This document shows, one piece after another, positions 47,772-56,519 of a stretch of 64,000 bases of DNA. Where the stretch lies: assembly GCF_001294335.1 (NCBI RefSeq), contig NZ_LGKG01000135.1, positions 76,615 through 140,614 of the forward strand. The letters are read 5' to 3'. Below the pieces are notes generated by a model, which saw only the letters and a program-made list of their open reading frames with translations, searched no databases and was not told the DNA's origin. The stretch's first letter is position 1, and each line of letters begins with the position of its first letter. The DNA is from Streptomyces chattanoogensis. GTDB taxonomy: Bacteria; Actinomycetota; Actinomycetes; Streptomycetales; Streptomycetaceae. The translations under genes were made by a program, and so were the position numbers.

Positions 47772-49385
47772 TCAGGCGAACCGCTGCCCGGCCGACCCGT
47801 CACACGCCTGCAGCCTGAGCGGCTCCTTCGCCCCGCCCAGCGTCAGACACAGCGAGGTGGCCGCGGCGGGCCGGACGGTCCCGCCGTTCCCGCTGCCGTC
47901 CCGTACGAACTGCTGGTTGGCCGCCCCCGAGCAGTTCCACAGCACCAGAGCGGCCCCCGCCTCGTACCGCCCGCCGGGCACATCCAGGCACCGGTCCTGC
48001 GTCAGCCCCACATGCACCGACCGCTGCCCGGTGTCCGGGTCGTACCACCAGCTCTGATTCCGCTGTCCGTTGCAGTCCCAGCCGACCACGGCGGTGCCGT
48101 TACGGCTCGACGCACCGGCCGCATCCACACAGCTCCCGGTACCGGCGTTCTTCAGCGGCTGGTACGCGTCGTCCCAGGCCCCCGCGTAGAGCTTCGGCCG
48201 CCCGCTGCTCCCCGGGTCGGTGCAGGACGCCTCCCGCAGCCCCGGCGTCGCCCCCGACGCCGCGTACAGCTGCGTCAGACAGGACGCGAACGCCCCGTGC
48301 CCGCGCACATTCGGATGGAACGACTGCCGCACCGAATTCGCGTCCGGCGGGAAGGGGTTGGAGATGTTGACGTACAGTCCGCGGGCCCAGGTGTCCTCCA
48401 TGCACACCTCATGGCCGTGGAAAAGCCGCGAGGCATCGAGATAGAGCGCCCCCGTGTCCTGCGCGGCCTTCCTGATCCCGCGCTCGAAGCCGGGCACGGC
48501 GGTATTCCGTCCCCATCCCGCATCCGAGGTATAGCCCGTGCACCCGCCCGGCAGCTTCCCGGGGAATTGCGGATTGTCCTCCACATCCGGCCCGATCGGA
48601 CTCGGATACGACATCACCACGAGCCGGTAGTCGCCGTCCGCATAACCCGCGTCCCGCATCACGGTCCGCAGATCGTTCACCGTCTGCTCGACCTTCGGCA
48701 CCAGCCCGTCGACCCGTGCCTGCCAGCCCGGCTGGTATTTCGGCTCGCAGGCTCCCTGCAGCAGGAACCAGCGCTCGACGCAGTCCGTCATCACCGGCCC
48801 GAACTGCAGATCGTCATTGGCCCCGGCGACCAGCAGCACCATCTTCAGCCGCGTATTCCGCGCCTTGACCGCCAGCGCATCGCTCTGCACCAGCTCATCC
48901 GGATACTGCCTGCTCCCGCCGATCCGGATGTTCCCGCTGTACGCTCCCGAGCACGCGACGTTGTACGTCACATCCGCCGCAATGCCCGTCCGGTGAATTG
49001 CGGAATCCGGCGACCGGTGACACCAGTTGTCCGGCCCGTCGGTCCCCGGCTCGTACGTCCCGACACCTTCCCCGGAAATCTCACTGTCACCCAGCGAGAT
49101 CAACGAGGTCTTGCGCTCCCCGGCCGGCCGCTCCGCCGGGTCGCCGTACAGCTTGACGGCCTCCTCGGCCCGGATCTTCTCCAGCTCGGGCGGCAACGGC
49201 TTCGCGGTCCGCCCCGCGGCCCCGGGCCGGGCCGCCGCGTCGGCACTGGCCGTGCCGGCCCCGATCGTCGCGCCCACCACCAGGGCAACGGCCGCGATCA
49301 CGCCCCGCAACCGCCGCCGCCGTAAATCCGCCGTTCTCGCCGATCTCGCCGGTCCCGCCCGTCCCGTCCTTCCCGCACGCGCCAT
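47772..49385 (-). CDS. Secreted SGNH hydrolase with ricin-type lectin domain
   Basis: A 537-aa exported enzyme. An Arg-rich N-region and hydrophobic core (GVIAAVALVVGATIGAGTAS) form the signal peptide. The SGNH blocks are visible: SLGDSEISGEG (nucleophile Ser), VACSGAYSGN, LVAGANDDLQF and HPNVRGHGAFAS (catalytic Asp-x-x-His equivalent). Residues 405-537 are a ricin B beta-trefoil with Q-x-W-like repeats (NQSWWY, NQQFVR, GQRFA). Probably an esterase or lipase directed to polysaccharide by the lectin part. Confidence 0.87.
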   Translation of the reverse strand: MARAGRTGRAGPARSARTADLRRRRLRGVIAAVALVVGATIGAGTASADAAARPGAAGRTAKPLPPELEKIRAEEAVKLYGDPAERPAGERKTSLISLGDSEISGEGVGTYEPGTDGPDNWCHRSPDSAIHRTGIAADVTYNVACSGAYSGNIRIGGSRQYPDELVQSDALAVKARNTRLKMVLLVAGANDDLQFGPVMTDCVERWFLLQGACEPKYQPGWQARVDGLVPKVEQTVNDLRTVMRDAGYADGDYRLVVMSYPSPIGPDVEDNPQFPGKLPGGCTGYTSDAGWGRNTAVPGFERGIRKAAQDTGALYLDASRLFHGHEVCMEDTWARGLYVNISNPFPPDANSVRQSFHPNVRGHGAFASCLTQLYAASGATPGLREASCTDPGSSGRPKLYAGAWDDAYQPLKNAGTGSCVDAAGASSRNGTAVVGWDCNGQRNQSWWYDPDTGQRSVHVGLTQDRCLDVPGGRYEAGAALVLWNCSGAANQQFVRDGSGNGGTVRPAAATSLCLTLGGAKEPLRLQACDGSAGQRFA

Positions 49386-49684
49386 TGGGCCTCCCCTCCG
49401 GTCTGCTGTTACCGCCGGTTTACTCGGAGGTAGTCACCGGTGGAACACCCGGAACGGAATTGGCCGAAAGCGGCGCAAGGGGCAACGCCGAACGAGCGCC
49501 CGTTTGTCAACTCCCTGACAAAACAGGGAGGTACGGAGTGAAGAAAGGTGCGCGGCGCAGGAACCGGAAAAGCGCGACGCGGAAAAGGGGTGACGGGGAA
49601 GGCGCGTCGAGGGAAGAAGTGCCGAGGGATGGAGTGCGGCGACGGAAAGAGCGCGGCGGCGGAAAGAGCGCGGCGTCGTCTCGC
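49386..49684. other. Intergenic region, promoter side of the SGNH hydrolase
   Basis: About 300 bases unusually purine-rich on the + strand. A small inverted repeat (CCCTG-ACAAAA-CAGGG) lies near 49511-49526. An open frame on the + strand with Lys/Arg-rich composition exists, but runs antisense through the next gene and is not credible. No RNA gene seen. Confidence 0.4.
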
Positions 49685-50182
49685 TCAGGCGTCGAGCACC
49701 TGATTGTCCCGGCGCACGACCGGCGGCTCGACGCTCCACGGGAAATTGATCCAGTCGTCCGTGCGCTTCCACACGTACTCGCACTTCACCAGCGAGTGCG
49801 ACTTCTCATAGATCACCGCGCTGCGGACCTCGGCCACGGTGCCCAGGCAGAAGTCATGGACCAGCTTCAGCGTCTTGCCGGTATCCGCCACATCATCCGC
49901 GATCAGCACCTTCTTGTCCGAGAAGTCGATCGCGTTCGGCACCGGCGCGAGCATCACCGGCATCTCCAGAGTGGTCCCCACCCCGGTGTAGAACTCCACA
50001 TTCACCAGGTGAATGTTCTTGCAGTCCAGCGCGTATGCCAGACCACCCGCGACAAACACACCGCCCCGCGCGATCGACAGCACGATGTCGGGCTCGTACC
50101 CGTCGTCCGCGATCGTCTGCGCCAGCTCGCGGATCGCCCCGCCGAACCGCTCGTAGGTCAGGTTCTCCCGCACGCCACTCAC
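49685..50182 (-). CDS. Phosphoribosyltransferase-family protein
   Basis: A 165-aa PRTase fold: LTYERFGGAIRELAQTIADD, VLSIARGGVFVAGGLAYALD, and the PRPP loop KVLIADDVADTGKTLKLVHD. The length and RYERFG... opening resemble xanthine/hypoxanthine-type or Gpt-like transferases. GTG 50182 with GGGAG seven bases upstream. It lies 50 bases after dcd, suggesting a nucleotide-metabolism pair. Confidence 0.85.
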   Translation of the reverse strand: MSGVRENLTYERFGGAIRELAQTIADDGYEPDIVLSIARGGVFVAGGLAYALDCKNIHLVNVEFYTGVGTTLEMPVMLAPVPNAIDFSDKKVLIADDVADTGKTLKLVHDFCLGTVAEVRSAVIYEKSHSLVKCEYVWKRTDDWINFPWSVEPPVVRRDNQVLDA

Positions 50183-50232
50183 GTAAATCTCCCAGACCCT
50201 CTGCCGTCTGCCTGTCTCGCGTCCGCCGCCGC

Positions 50233-50808
50233 TCAGACCTGCGTGCGGTGGAAGTTCTTGAACGACCGGGACGGCGTCGGACCGCGCTGCCCCTGGTAGC
50301 GGGAGCCGTACCGCTCGCTGCCGTACGGGTGCTCGGTCGGCGAGGTCAGCCGGAACATGCACAGCTGCCCGATCTTCATACCCGGCCACAGCTTGATCGG
50401 CAGCGTGGCGACATTGCTCAGCTCGAGCGTCACATGCCCGCTGAAGCCGGGGTCGATGAACCCGGCGGTCGAGTGCGTCAGCAGCCCCAGCCGCCCGAGG
50501 CTGGACTTCCCCTCGAGCCGCGAGGCGAGATCGTCCGGCAGGCTGATGACCTCGTACGTCGAGGCCAGCACGAACTCACCGGGGTGCAGGATGAACGCCT
50601 CGTCCCCCTCCGGAATGACCTCCCGGGTCAGATCGGGCTGCTCGACGGCGGGGTCGATGTGCGGGTAGCGGTGGTTCTCGAACACCCGGAAGAAGCGGTC
50701 GAGGCGCACGTCGATGCTGGACGGCTGCACCATCGACTCGTCATAGGGGTCGATGCGCACCCGACCAGCATCGATCTCGGCCCGGATGTCCTTGTCTGAG
50801 AGAAGCAC
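50233..50808 (-). CDS. dcd: dCTP deaminase
   Basis: A 191-aa enzyme converting dCTP to dUTP for thymidylate synthesis. [16 protein letters not shown] start (GTG at 50808), [18 protein letters not shown], catalytic-site region [31 protein letters not shown] with the essential Glu, and the C-terminal [15 protein letters not shown] lid are all present. Full family length. Transcribed with the downstream phosphoribosyltransferase gene. Confidence 0.96.
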   Translation of the reverse strand: MLLSDKDIRAEIDAGRVRIDPYDESMVQPSSIDVRLDRFFRVFENHRYPHIDPAVEQPDLTREVIPEGDEAFILHPGEFVLASTYEVISLPDDLASRLEGKSSLGRLGLLTHSTAGFIDPGFSGHVTLELSNVATLPIKLWPGMKIGQLCMFRLTSPTEHPYGSERYGSRYQGQRGPTPSRSFKNFHRTQV

Positions 50809-51019
50809 GCAGACGAGGATACGCGCCCGCGCCGCGCCCGCCGCACGCGCCGGAGCCACTCCCACCGCACGACGAGGGCCCGGCCCCCGAAGGGACCGGG
50901 CCCGTACTCCTTCTCCTGCCGCTGCTTCTTCCCTACTCCCCTACTACCGCTTTCTCCCCTGTTCCTGCTTCTGTTTCCGCTTCTCTGCCGTGCTGCTCCC
51001 GCGGCACGTGCCCCGTCCG

Positions 51020-51178
51020 CTACCTCTTGGCGTACTCCACGGGCACCGACTGCCGCAGCCGAGCGCAGCGCGGGCAACGCAGCAACCGTCCGGGACCGAG
51101 CCGGCCGGTGGTCTGCATGGGGAACGAAGCGGTGCTGAACACGTGCCCCTCGGCACAACGTACGACGGTGCGCTCCAT
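51020..51178 (-). CDS. Small 52-aa putative zinc-binding protein
   Basis: An ATG at 51178 behind GGAGAGGGA opens a 52-codon frame: MERTVVRCAEGHVFSTASFP, then GRLGPGRLLRCPRCARLRQS and VPVEYAKR. CAEGH and CPRC supply Cys/His ligands for a zinc ribbon. Codon use is strongly GC-third. I recall near-identical short proteins in many streptomycetes, so it is very probably a real conserved gene of unknown function. Confidence 0.75.
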   Translation of the reverse strand: MERTVVRCAEGHVFSTASFPMQTTGRLGPGRLLRCPRCARLRQSVPVEYAKR

Positions 51179-51476
51179 CAAGTCCCTCTCCCAACTGCGT
51201 GGACAACAAAAGCCACATTAGGGGATGAACTGGGCGCCATCACACGCGGCACTCCGAGCCCCCACCGTACGCCCCAACTCCCGCCCCCCGCAGCCGCATC
51301 CCGCCCGGGCAACCGTGCCCCGCACCACTCCCAGGGACCCACGCGATCACCCGCCCGGCCGACCCCCCGGCCGCCCCGCCCGCCTTTGCCGCGCCCGGAA
51401 ATGCCAAATGCACCGGCGGGCGGTGATGGGGTAGAGTGTGCGACGATGTTCCGCTCTGCAGCAGAGGCGGGATTAC

Positions 51477-51550
51477 GCGGGTGTAGTTTAATGGTAGAAC
51501 ATGAGCTTCCCAAGCTCAGAGCGCGGGTTCGATTCCCGTCACCCGCTCCA
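51477..51550 (+). tRNA. tRNA-Gly (anticodon CCC)
   Basis: The acceptor stem GCGGGTG pairs with CACCCGC, followed by T and an encoded CCA. The D-arm has TAGTTTAATGGTAGAA, the anticodon stem TGAGC/GCTCA encloses TTCCCAA, giving anticodon CCC, and the T-loop is TTCGATTC. All arms fold. Its 3' half is the attachment site of the genomic island downstream. Possible -10 TAGAGT at 51432-51437. Confidence 0.95.
51507..51550. repeat. attL: tRNA-Gly 3' end
   Basis: 44 bases from the anticodon loop to the CCA end, identical to 63426-63469. This is the expected crossover segment of a tyrosine integrase using a tRNA 3' end. Confidence 0.88.
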
Positions 51551-51555
51551 TGCAG

Positions 51556-51582
51556 AAGCCCCAGGTCAGCGGCCTGGGGCTT
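51556..51582 (+). terminator. tRNA-Gly terminator
   Basis: A 10-bp perfect stem (51556-51565 with 51573-51582) followed by TTGTTCGTTG, five bases after the tRNA CCA. Related hairpins follow the two other attachment copies. Confidence 0.85.
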
Positions 51583-51844
51583 GTTCGTTGTCTAGACCAT
51601 TTTCAGGTCGGCCAGCCCTCCACCAGCCCTATCTGCTGGCAGAGGTGTCGATTTCGCGAACTACCGCGCCAAATCACACCCCTTGGGGCCAGGGTTCTCG
51701 AATGGTGAGACGCATTTTCTGTGACTTGGGTCACCTATACCTGAGTTGTCGCGAGATTGCGGCTGCGAAACGAGCCCGTGGCAGGCGCACTCGTCTGGCG
51801 CCCGCCCACGCTCCGGAGGGCGAACTCGCTCCCACGGTGACGCT

Positions 51845-52111
51845 GTGCGCTGGAATCTGCTGATGAAGGCTGCAGAATGCGGGATCTGGAAGTCCGCCGA
51901 GTTGCGCCGTCTGCTGGCGGAGGCCGGGCTGGAGATCAGCGCCGAGAAGATGTCGGGCCTGTGGACGGGCACCCGTACCACCGTCCGACTGGACGACTTG
52001 GACGCCATCGCCCACGAGCTCAACCATCGTCCATGCAAGACCCATGGCTATCGCACTCCGGCAGAGGTCTGCGCTGGCCTCCTGAACAGCGGTGATGCGC
52101 TGACCGCTTGA
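51845..52111 (+). pseudogene. XRE-type HTH fragment joined to an IS30-transposase tail
   Basis: From GTG 51845 the frame reads VRWNLLMKAAECGIWKSAEL, RRLLAEAGLEISAEKMSGLW and TGTRTTVRLDDLDAIAHELN, which is the start of a common short actinomycete Cro/C1-type regulator. It then switches to HRPCKTHGYRTPAEVCAGLL, the C-terminus typical of IS30-family transposases. The junction falls inside the ELN stretch, so the ORF (88 aa) is a recombination relic. Whether the hybrid is expressed is unknown. Confidence 0.68.
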
Positions 52112-52214
52112 ACTCGCCATGGTTTCTTGAAGGACAGATGCCGCGTCAGTATCGGCGGGGCTGGGGCTCGGTCCTGAGCGAGCGCGGGCCCGGGGGTGCC
52201 GTTAGGTTCGGTTC

Positions 52215-52541
52215 ATGGCATACGACGAGGCGTTGGCGGAGCGGGTCCGGGAGCGGCTGGAGACGGATGGCGCGGTGGCCGAGAAGAAGATGTTCGGTGC
52301 GCTCACGTTCCTGCTGCAGGGCAACACGCTGGGCGGCGTGGAGGGCGACGACCTGTTCCTGCGGGTGGCGCAGGAGGACATGACCGATGCGCTCGCCCGG
52401 CCCGGAGCGCGGCCGTTTGAGGTCAAGGGGCGGGTGTCGAAGGGCTGGGTGTACGTGGCCGGGGAGGCCCTGGACGACGACGCGCTGGACGAGTGGCTGC
52501 AGGTGGCCTTGGACGCGACGGCCGAGCTGCCGCCCAAGTGA
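52215..52541 (+). CDS. TfoX/Sxy N-terminal-domain protein
   Basis: A 108-aa protein: MAYDEALAERVRERLETDGA, VAEKKMFGALTFLLQGNTLG, FLRVAQEDMTDALARPGARP and GWVYVAGEALDDDALDEWLQ. This is the stand-alone TfoX-N family, related to the competence regulator of gamma-proteobacteria; the single-domain version in actinomycetes has no known role. First intact gene of the island. Confidence 0.85.
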   Translation: MAYDEALAERVRERLETDGAVAEKKMFGALTFLLQGNTLGGVEGDDLFLRVAQEDMTDALARPGARPFEVKGRVSKGWVYVAGEALDDDALDEWLQVALDATAELPPK

Positions 52542-52568
52542 CCCGCGCGGCTGACGAGGGGTGGCCCC

Positions 52569-53585
52569 TCAGCGGTCCTTCGTGGTGGGGGTGTGGGGCT
52601 CGTCCGGCTCGCTGGTGGTGAGCGCGCGGGCCGCGTTCTGCAGGATCTGCGCGAACTCCTCCAGGTGCGGGGCGAGTTCGGGGCTTCCTCGAAAGGTGCT
52701 GCCGGGGCCGGGGGCGAGGTCGAAGAGCTGGAGAGCGATGCGGCGGGGGGCGTCGGCGGCCAGGTCGATGGTGCTGGTGTGCGCGCCGACGCTCCGTACG
52801 CGCTCGGGCAGGACCTGGGTGCGGTCGAGGACGGTGGCGGCGTCGGCGGGGACGGTGACGCTCAGGGTGTAGCGGGCGGGGGCGGCGGCGACGCGTGCGG
52901 CGAGGAAGGCGACGGGGTCGGCGGCGGGCAGGTCGCGGGGTGCGACGCGGCGGCCGGTGGGGGCGGGTTCGGTGAGCCGGTCGACGCGGAAGGTGCGCCA
53001 GTCGGTGTGGCCGGTGTCGTAGGCGATCAGGTACCAGTGGTGGCCCGCGACGACCAGACTGTGCGGCTCGACGCGTCGCGGTGCCGTGCCGCTGCTCCTG
53101 GACGCGTAGGTGAAGGTGACGATCTCGTGGTCGCGGCAGGCCGCGGCCAGGACGGCCAGCGCGGAGGGGTCGGCCCCGGGGCCTCTGTCCCAGGGGACGG
53201 GGACGGTGGCGGTGTGGATCGCGGCGACCTGGTGGCGCAGCCGGGCGGGCAGCACCTGTTCCAGTTTGGCCAGGGCGCGCACCGCGCTCTCGGCGATGCC
53301 GCTCACGCCGCTGGTGGCGGTGCGCAGGGCGGTGGCGATGGCGACGGCTTCGTCGTCGTCGAGTAGCAGCGGCGGCAGGTCGGCCCCGGCGGCCAGGCGG
53401 TAGCCGCCGGTGCGGCCGGTGGTGCTCTCGACGGGGTAGCCGAGCTCGCGCAGGCGGTCGATGTCGCGGCGGATGGTGCGCAGGGTGACGCAGAGGCGGT
53501 CGGCGAGTTCGCCGCCGGTCCAGGCGCGGCGGGTCTGCAGCAGGGACAGCAGGCGCAGCATGCGAGCGGGCAGGTCCTGGGTCAT
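52569..53585 (-). CDS. WYL-domain (YafY-like) transcriptional regulator
   Basis: A 338-aa regulator. Residues 5-60 are a DeoR-like winged helix (ARMLRLLSLLQTRRAWTGGE, then LCVTLRTIRRDIDRLRELGY). A WYL ligand domain follows with DHEIVTFTYASRSSGTAPRR and GHHWYLIAYDTGHTDWRTFR (residues near 180-235), then a C-terminal WCX-like part. ATG 53585. Divergent from three VOC-domain genes at 53711, the arrangement usual for YafY regulators controlling neighbours. Its closest relative in the window is a broken fragment at 63001. Confidence 0.9.
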   Translation of the reverse strand: MTQDLPARMLRLLSLLQTRRAWTGGELADRLCVTLRTIRRDIDRLRELGYPVESTTGRTGGYRLAAGADLPPLLLDDDEAVAIATALRTATSGVSGIAESAVRALAKLEQVLPARLRHQVAAIHTATVPVPWDRGPGADPSALAVLAAACRDHEIVTFTYASRSSGTAPRRVEPHSLVVAGHHWYLIAYDTGHTDWRTFRVDRLTEPAPTGRRVAPRDLPAADPVAFLAARVAAAPARYTLSVTVPADAATVLDRTQVLPERVRSVGAHTSTIDLAADAPRRIALQLFDLAPGPGSTFRGSPELAPHLEEFAQILQNAARALTTSEPDEPHTPTTKDR

Positions 53586-53710
53586 GGCTGTGAGACTGCC
53601 AGAAAAGGGTGACGCGAGCTGTCCTAAAAGGGACCTACCGTCGAAGACGTCCAAGCGGTCAAGGAGCCGCTCGTGGGCGTTCGGATGCACCTCACACAAC
53701 GGGAGAAGTC

Positions 53711-54142
53711 ATGATCACTGCAGTGAACACGGTCGTGGTCTGGGTGCTGGACCAGGACTCGGCCAAGGCGTTCTTCACCGAGAAGCTCGGCCTGGAGGCG
53801 CGCACGGACGTGCCGGCCGGCGAGGCCCCGCGCTGGCTCACCGTGGGCCCCAAGAACCAGCCAGAGCTGCAGCTCAGCCTGATGGTTCCGGGAGCACCGC
53901 TGCAGGATGCGGAGTCCGCCGAGCAGCTGAAGGCGCTCCTCGCCAAGGGGGCGCTCTTCGGCTGCACGTTCACCGTCGAGGACTGCCACGCAGCTGTCAA
54001 GGAACTGTCGGCGCGAGGGGTGACCATCGTCCAGGAACCGCAGCAGCTGCCCTGGGGCACCTCCGCGCTCTTCCGCGACGACTCCGGGACCTGCCACGAA
54101 CTCCTGCAGCCCCAGGGCATGCCGGCAGACAGCAGCTCCTGA
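53711..54142 (+). CDS. VOC (glyoxalase/bleomycin-resistance-like) protein 1
   Basis: A 143-aa VOC protein: NTVVVWVLDQDSAKAFFTEK LGLEAR opening, CTFTVEDCHAAVKELSARGV and TSALFRDDSGTCHELLQPQG at the end. The first metal ligand position in the opening strand is Val-rich (VVVWVLD), where His or Glu usually sits, so metal binding is uncertain. Gene is divergent to the WYL regulator. Function unknown; similar proteins act in resistance or isomerisation. Confidence 0.85.
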   Translation: MITAVNTVVVWVLDQDSAKAFFTEKLGLEARTDVPAGEAPRWLTVGPKNQPELQLSLMVPGAPLQDAESAEQLKALLAKGALFGCTFTVEDCHAAVKELSARGVTIVQEPQQLPWGTSALFRDDSGTCHELLQPQGMPADSSS

Positions 54143-54455
54143 TCCCCCGGGCAGTGACCCCTTCCACCCGAAGCCACGGTGACGAGCACCGAGCGTCACG
54201 CTCAGGATGCCGCCCCCGGATGACGACGGTCGCCGAGCGGGCACATCACGGCCGCGGGTGAAAGGGGTGTGCTCCTTGTTCTTGCCGGTGGTGATGTACG
54301 GGTTGACGTTGGACCAGAACAGCGCGGTCAGCCTCGCCGGTCCACATCGCTCAGTCCCACCTGAGCCATATAGGACATTCTTCGCCCTACATGCTCCTTA
54401 CGGTCGGCTCCAGAGGGCGGAAACCGCCCAGCCGAACCCACAGAGGAGAAGACTC
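54143..54455. other. Intergenic region between VOC genes
   Basis: 313 bases without a credible gene. An inverted GC-rich element sits after the first VOC gene. A short minus-strand stretch translates to ALFWSNVNPYITTGKNKEHT, which could be a transposon relic, but this is too weak to annotate. Confidence 0.35.
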
Positions 54456-54854
54456 ATGGCCGACACCCATACCGGTAGCGCCCCGACCGGCAGGGTGCTG
54501 TCGCACGCGATCTGGGCCGAGGACGGAGGCGAGCTCGCGGAGTTCTACGCCGCCGCCCTCGGCGCGCAGGTCTGCGAGCCGTACCGGGACGAGGACGGCA
54601 ACCCGGCGGCCTTCCCGGTGTGGGTCGGCGACATGATGTACGTCTTCTGGTCCGCCACGACGTTCAAGGCCCCGACCTGGCCCCAGGACGAACTCGCCTT
54701 CCACATGGACATCAGGTTCGACGACGTCGACGCGGCGGAGAAGCGGCTCCTGGAACTGGGCGCCACCAAGCCCGCCCATCAGCCGGGCGGGGACCACTGG
54801 ACTGTCCTGCTCGACCCCTCCGGCCAGCCCTTCTGCATCAGCAGTACCCGCTGA
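54456..54854 (+). CDS. VOC-domain protein 2
   Basis: A 132-aa VOC protein: VLSHAIWAEDGGELAEFYAA ALGAQV, GDMMYVFWSATTFK, LAFHMDIRFDDVDAAEKRLL and DPSGQPFCISSTR. The DPSGxPFCI end is typical of the subfamily found in many copies in streptomycetes. ATG 54456 with GAGGAGA upstream. Role unknown; probably co-regulated with its neighbours. Confidence 0.87.
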   Translation: MADTHTGSAPTGRVLSHAIWAEDGGELAEFYAAALGAQVCEPYRDEDGNPAAFPVWVGDMMYVFWSATTFKAPTWPQDELAFHMDIRFDDVDAAEKRLLELGATKPAHQPGGDHWTVLLDPSGQPFCISSTR

Positions 54855-55016
54855 CAGCCCCAGCCGCTCACAGCGGCTGCTCTCACCAAGACGGCGGCCC
54901 CCGGCGTGCACAGCCCCGCGGACCGGCAGAGAAAGAGACCACGGGGTGCCCGGCGGCTCATGCCGGCCCCCTGCGCCCGCACCCTGGTGAAGGCCGCACC
55001 CGACCACGGAGGACCC

Positions 55017-55424
55017 ATGCCATTTGCTCCCTGCCTGAGTGTCAAGGACACCGCGGCCAGCATCGCGTTCTACAAACAGCTCGGCTTCGACGTCGATTCC
55101 AGCACCGCCAGCCCCGGCGACGACATCCATATGCTGCTCTACCAGGGCGGATTCTGCGCCATGCTCTACAGCAACGCCGATCTGAAGGACTGGCTGCCCG
55201 TCCTGGCAGACACCCCCATCGGCTTCGCCGGCATGTTCTACCTCGCCGTGGACGACTTCGACGGCGCCCACGACCGCATCTCCCGGCACGCCGAGATCAT
55301 CAAGGACACCGACACCGACCACACCGGCCAGCGCATGTTCTACTTCCGCGACCCGGACGGCTACGTCATCGGCGTCAACGACCAGGCCGCCCTCCAGGCC
55401 AGCGACCTCGGCAAATACGCCTGA
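55017..55424 (+). CDS. VOC-domain protein 3
   Basis: A 135-aa VOC protein: CLSVKDTAASIAFYKQLGFD, MLLYQGGFCAMLYSNADLKD, FYLAVDDFDGAHDRISRHAE and RMFYFRDPDGYVIGVND. The RDPDGY-x-I end retains the aromatic/acidic pattern of metal-independent family members. GGAGG five bases before the ATG. Thirty bases before the NTF2-like gene, so probably one transcript. Confidence 0.87.
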   Translation: MPFAPCLSVKDTAASIAFYKQLGFDVDSSTASPGDDIHMLLYQGGFCAMLYSNADLKDWLPVLADTPIGFAGMFYLAVDDFDGAHDRISRHAEIIKDTDTDHTGQRMFYFRDPDGYVIGVNDQAALQASDLGKYA

Positions 55425-55453
55425 CCTGGGCTCCGGACACAGAGACCATCACC

Positions 55454-55828
55454 ATGAACAGCGACAAGCTCGTCAACGAGTGGGCCACCGCCTATAACGA
55501 CCAGGACTTCGACCGGTTCGGGGACCTGTACACCGACGACACCACCTACGAGTGCCGGCCCTTCGGGCTCGCCTTCACCGGCCGGGACGCCTTCGTGCGC
55601 CACCTGCAGGAGTACGCCGGTGCCGTTCCCGACCGGAAGTTCACCATCAAGCGGATCATCGCCGACGGAGATGCCATCGCCGTCGAATTCGGCTTCGCGG
55701 GAACCAGCTCCGGCGTACACCCGGGCCTGCCTCCGGCGGGAGAGCCTGTCACCGTCAGCTTCTGCTCGGTCCTGCAACTGCGCGGGGACCGGATCGCCTC
55801 GCAGACCGACTACCTCGGCGGACAGTGA
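55454..55828 (+). CDS. NTF2-like (SnoaL-type) protein
   Basis: A 124-aa protein with the cone-shaped NTF2 pattern: LVNEWATAYNDQDFDRFGDL YTDD at the N-terminus, FTGRDAFVRHLQEYAGAVPD, IADGDAIAVEFGFAGTSSG and a final strand LQLRGDRIASQTDYLG. Enzymes such as SnoaL cyclases and isomerases share the fold; specific substrate is unknown. It follows the VOC gene closely. Confidence 0.82.
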   Translation: MNSDKLVNEWATAYNDQDFDRFGDLYTDDTTYECRPFGLAFTGRDAFVRHLQEYAGAVPDRKFTIKRIIADGDAIAVEFGFAGTSSGVHPGLPPAGEPVTVSFCSVLQLRGDRIASQTDYLGGQ

Positions 55829-56080
55829 CCTCCCCCTGAAGGCACAGACACCGTTTCGGGGCCCAGCGGCCCGTAACCCCGGCCGTTCATCACCGCGGCC
55901 GCTGGCCGGGGAACCGGCCATGACCAGGCGCCTTCAGGACTCCCCTGGCTCGAAGCTGGTCCGGCGAGGGACCGGCGCAGTCCGGCGCCCCGTCCAGGGG
56001 CTTCGCCCGCGGAAGCGCCCGGCCGTGTCCCGGCGGGCGGGCCTGCCCCGTCATCACCCCCGCATGAAAGACAGCACCGA

Positions 56081-56497
56081 ATGAATCCCGACGATGTCGC
56101 GGCATACGCCCTGGGCCTCCCCGAGGTCAGCGAGGAAGAGCCATGGGGCCCGCACCGGCCCGTCTACAAAGTCGGCGGCAAGATCTTCGCCACCCTGGCG
56201 GCAGCCAACACCTCCCAGCCCGACCGGCTGAGCGTCAAGTGCGAATCCACCCTCGCCCTGCACCTGTACGACCAGTACCCCGCGGTACGCCCCGGGTACG
56301 GGTACCAGGGCCCCCACTGGCACTGGATCACCGTGCACCTGGACGGCACGGTCCCCGACCAGGAACTCGCCGAAATGATCACCCACTCCTGGCAATGCGT
56401 AGTGGACGGCCTGCCCCGCACCGCCCGCGACCGGCTCCGCAGGCTCCACCGCGATCAGGCCCAGCCTCCCGCACAGAGCTGGGCGGACGGACCCTGA
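56081..56497 (+). CDS. MmcQ/YjbR-family protein
   Basis: A 138-aa protein with the CyaY-like/YjbR layout: VAAYALGLPEVSEEEPWGPH RPVYKVGGKIFATL (the substrate-like opening of the family), RLSVKCESTLALHLYDQYPA and GYQGPHWHWITVHLDG, then a helical end. Thought to be a DNA-binding or mitomycin-resistance-associated fold in streptomycetes; function unproven. The 252-base upstream gap contains no gene. Confidence 0.85.
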   Translation: MNPDDVAAYALGLPEVSEEEPWGPHRPVYKVGGKIFATLAAANTSQPDRLSVKCESTLALHLYDQYPAVRPGYGYQGPHWHWITVHLDGTVPDQELAEMITHSWQCVVDGLPRTARDRLRRLHRDQAQPPAQSWADGP

Positions 56498-56519
56498 GCA
56501 GGGGAGAGGGGTCGGTGCC

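Noticed and set aside
49538..49684. A Lys/Arg-rich + strand gene after GGGAGG
   Set aside because: The frame has no nearby stop and continues antisense through the phosphoribosyltransferase gene; composition is not protein-like.
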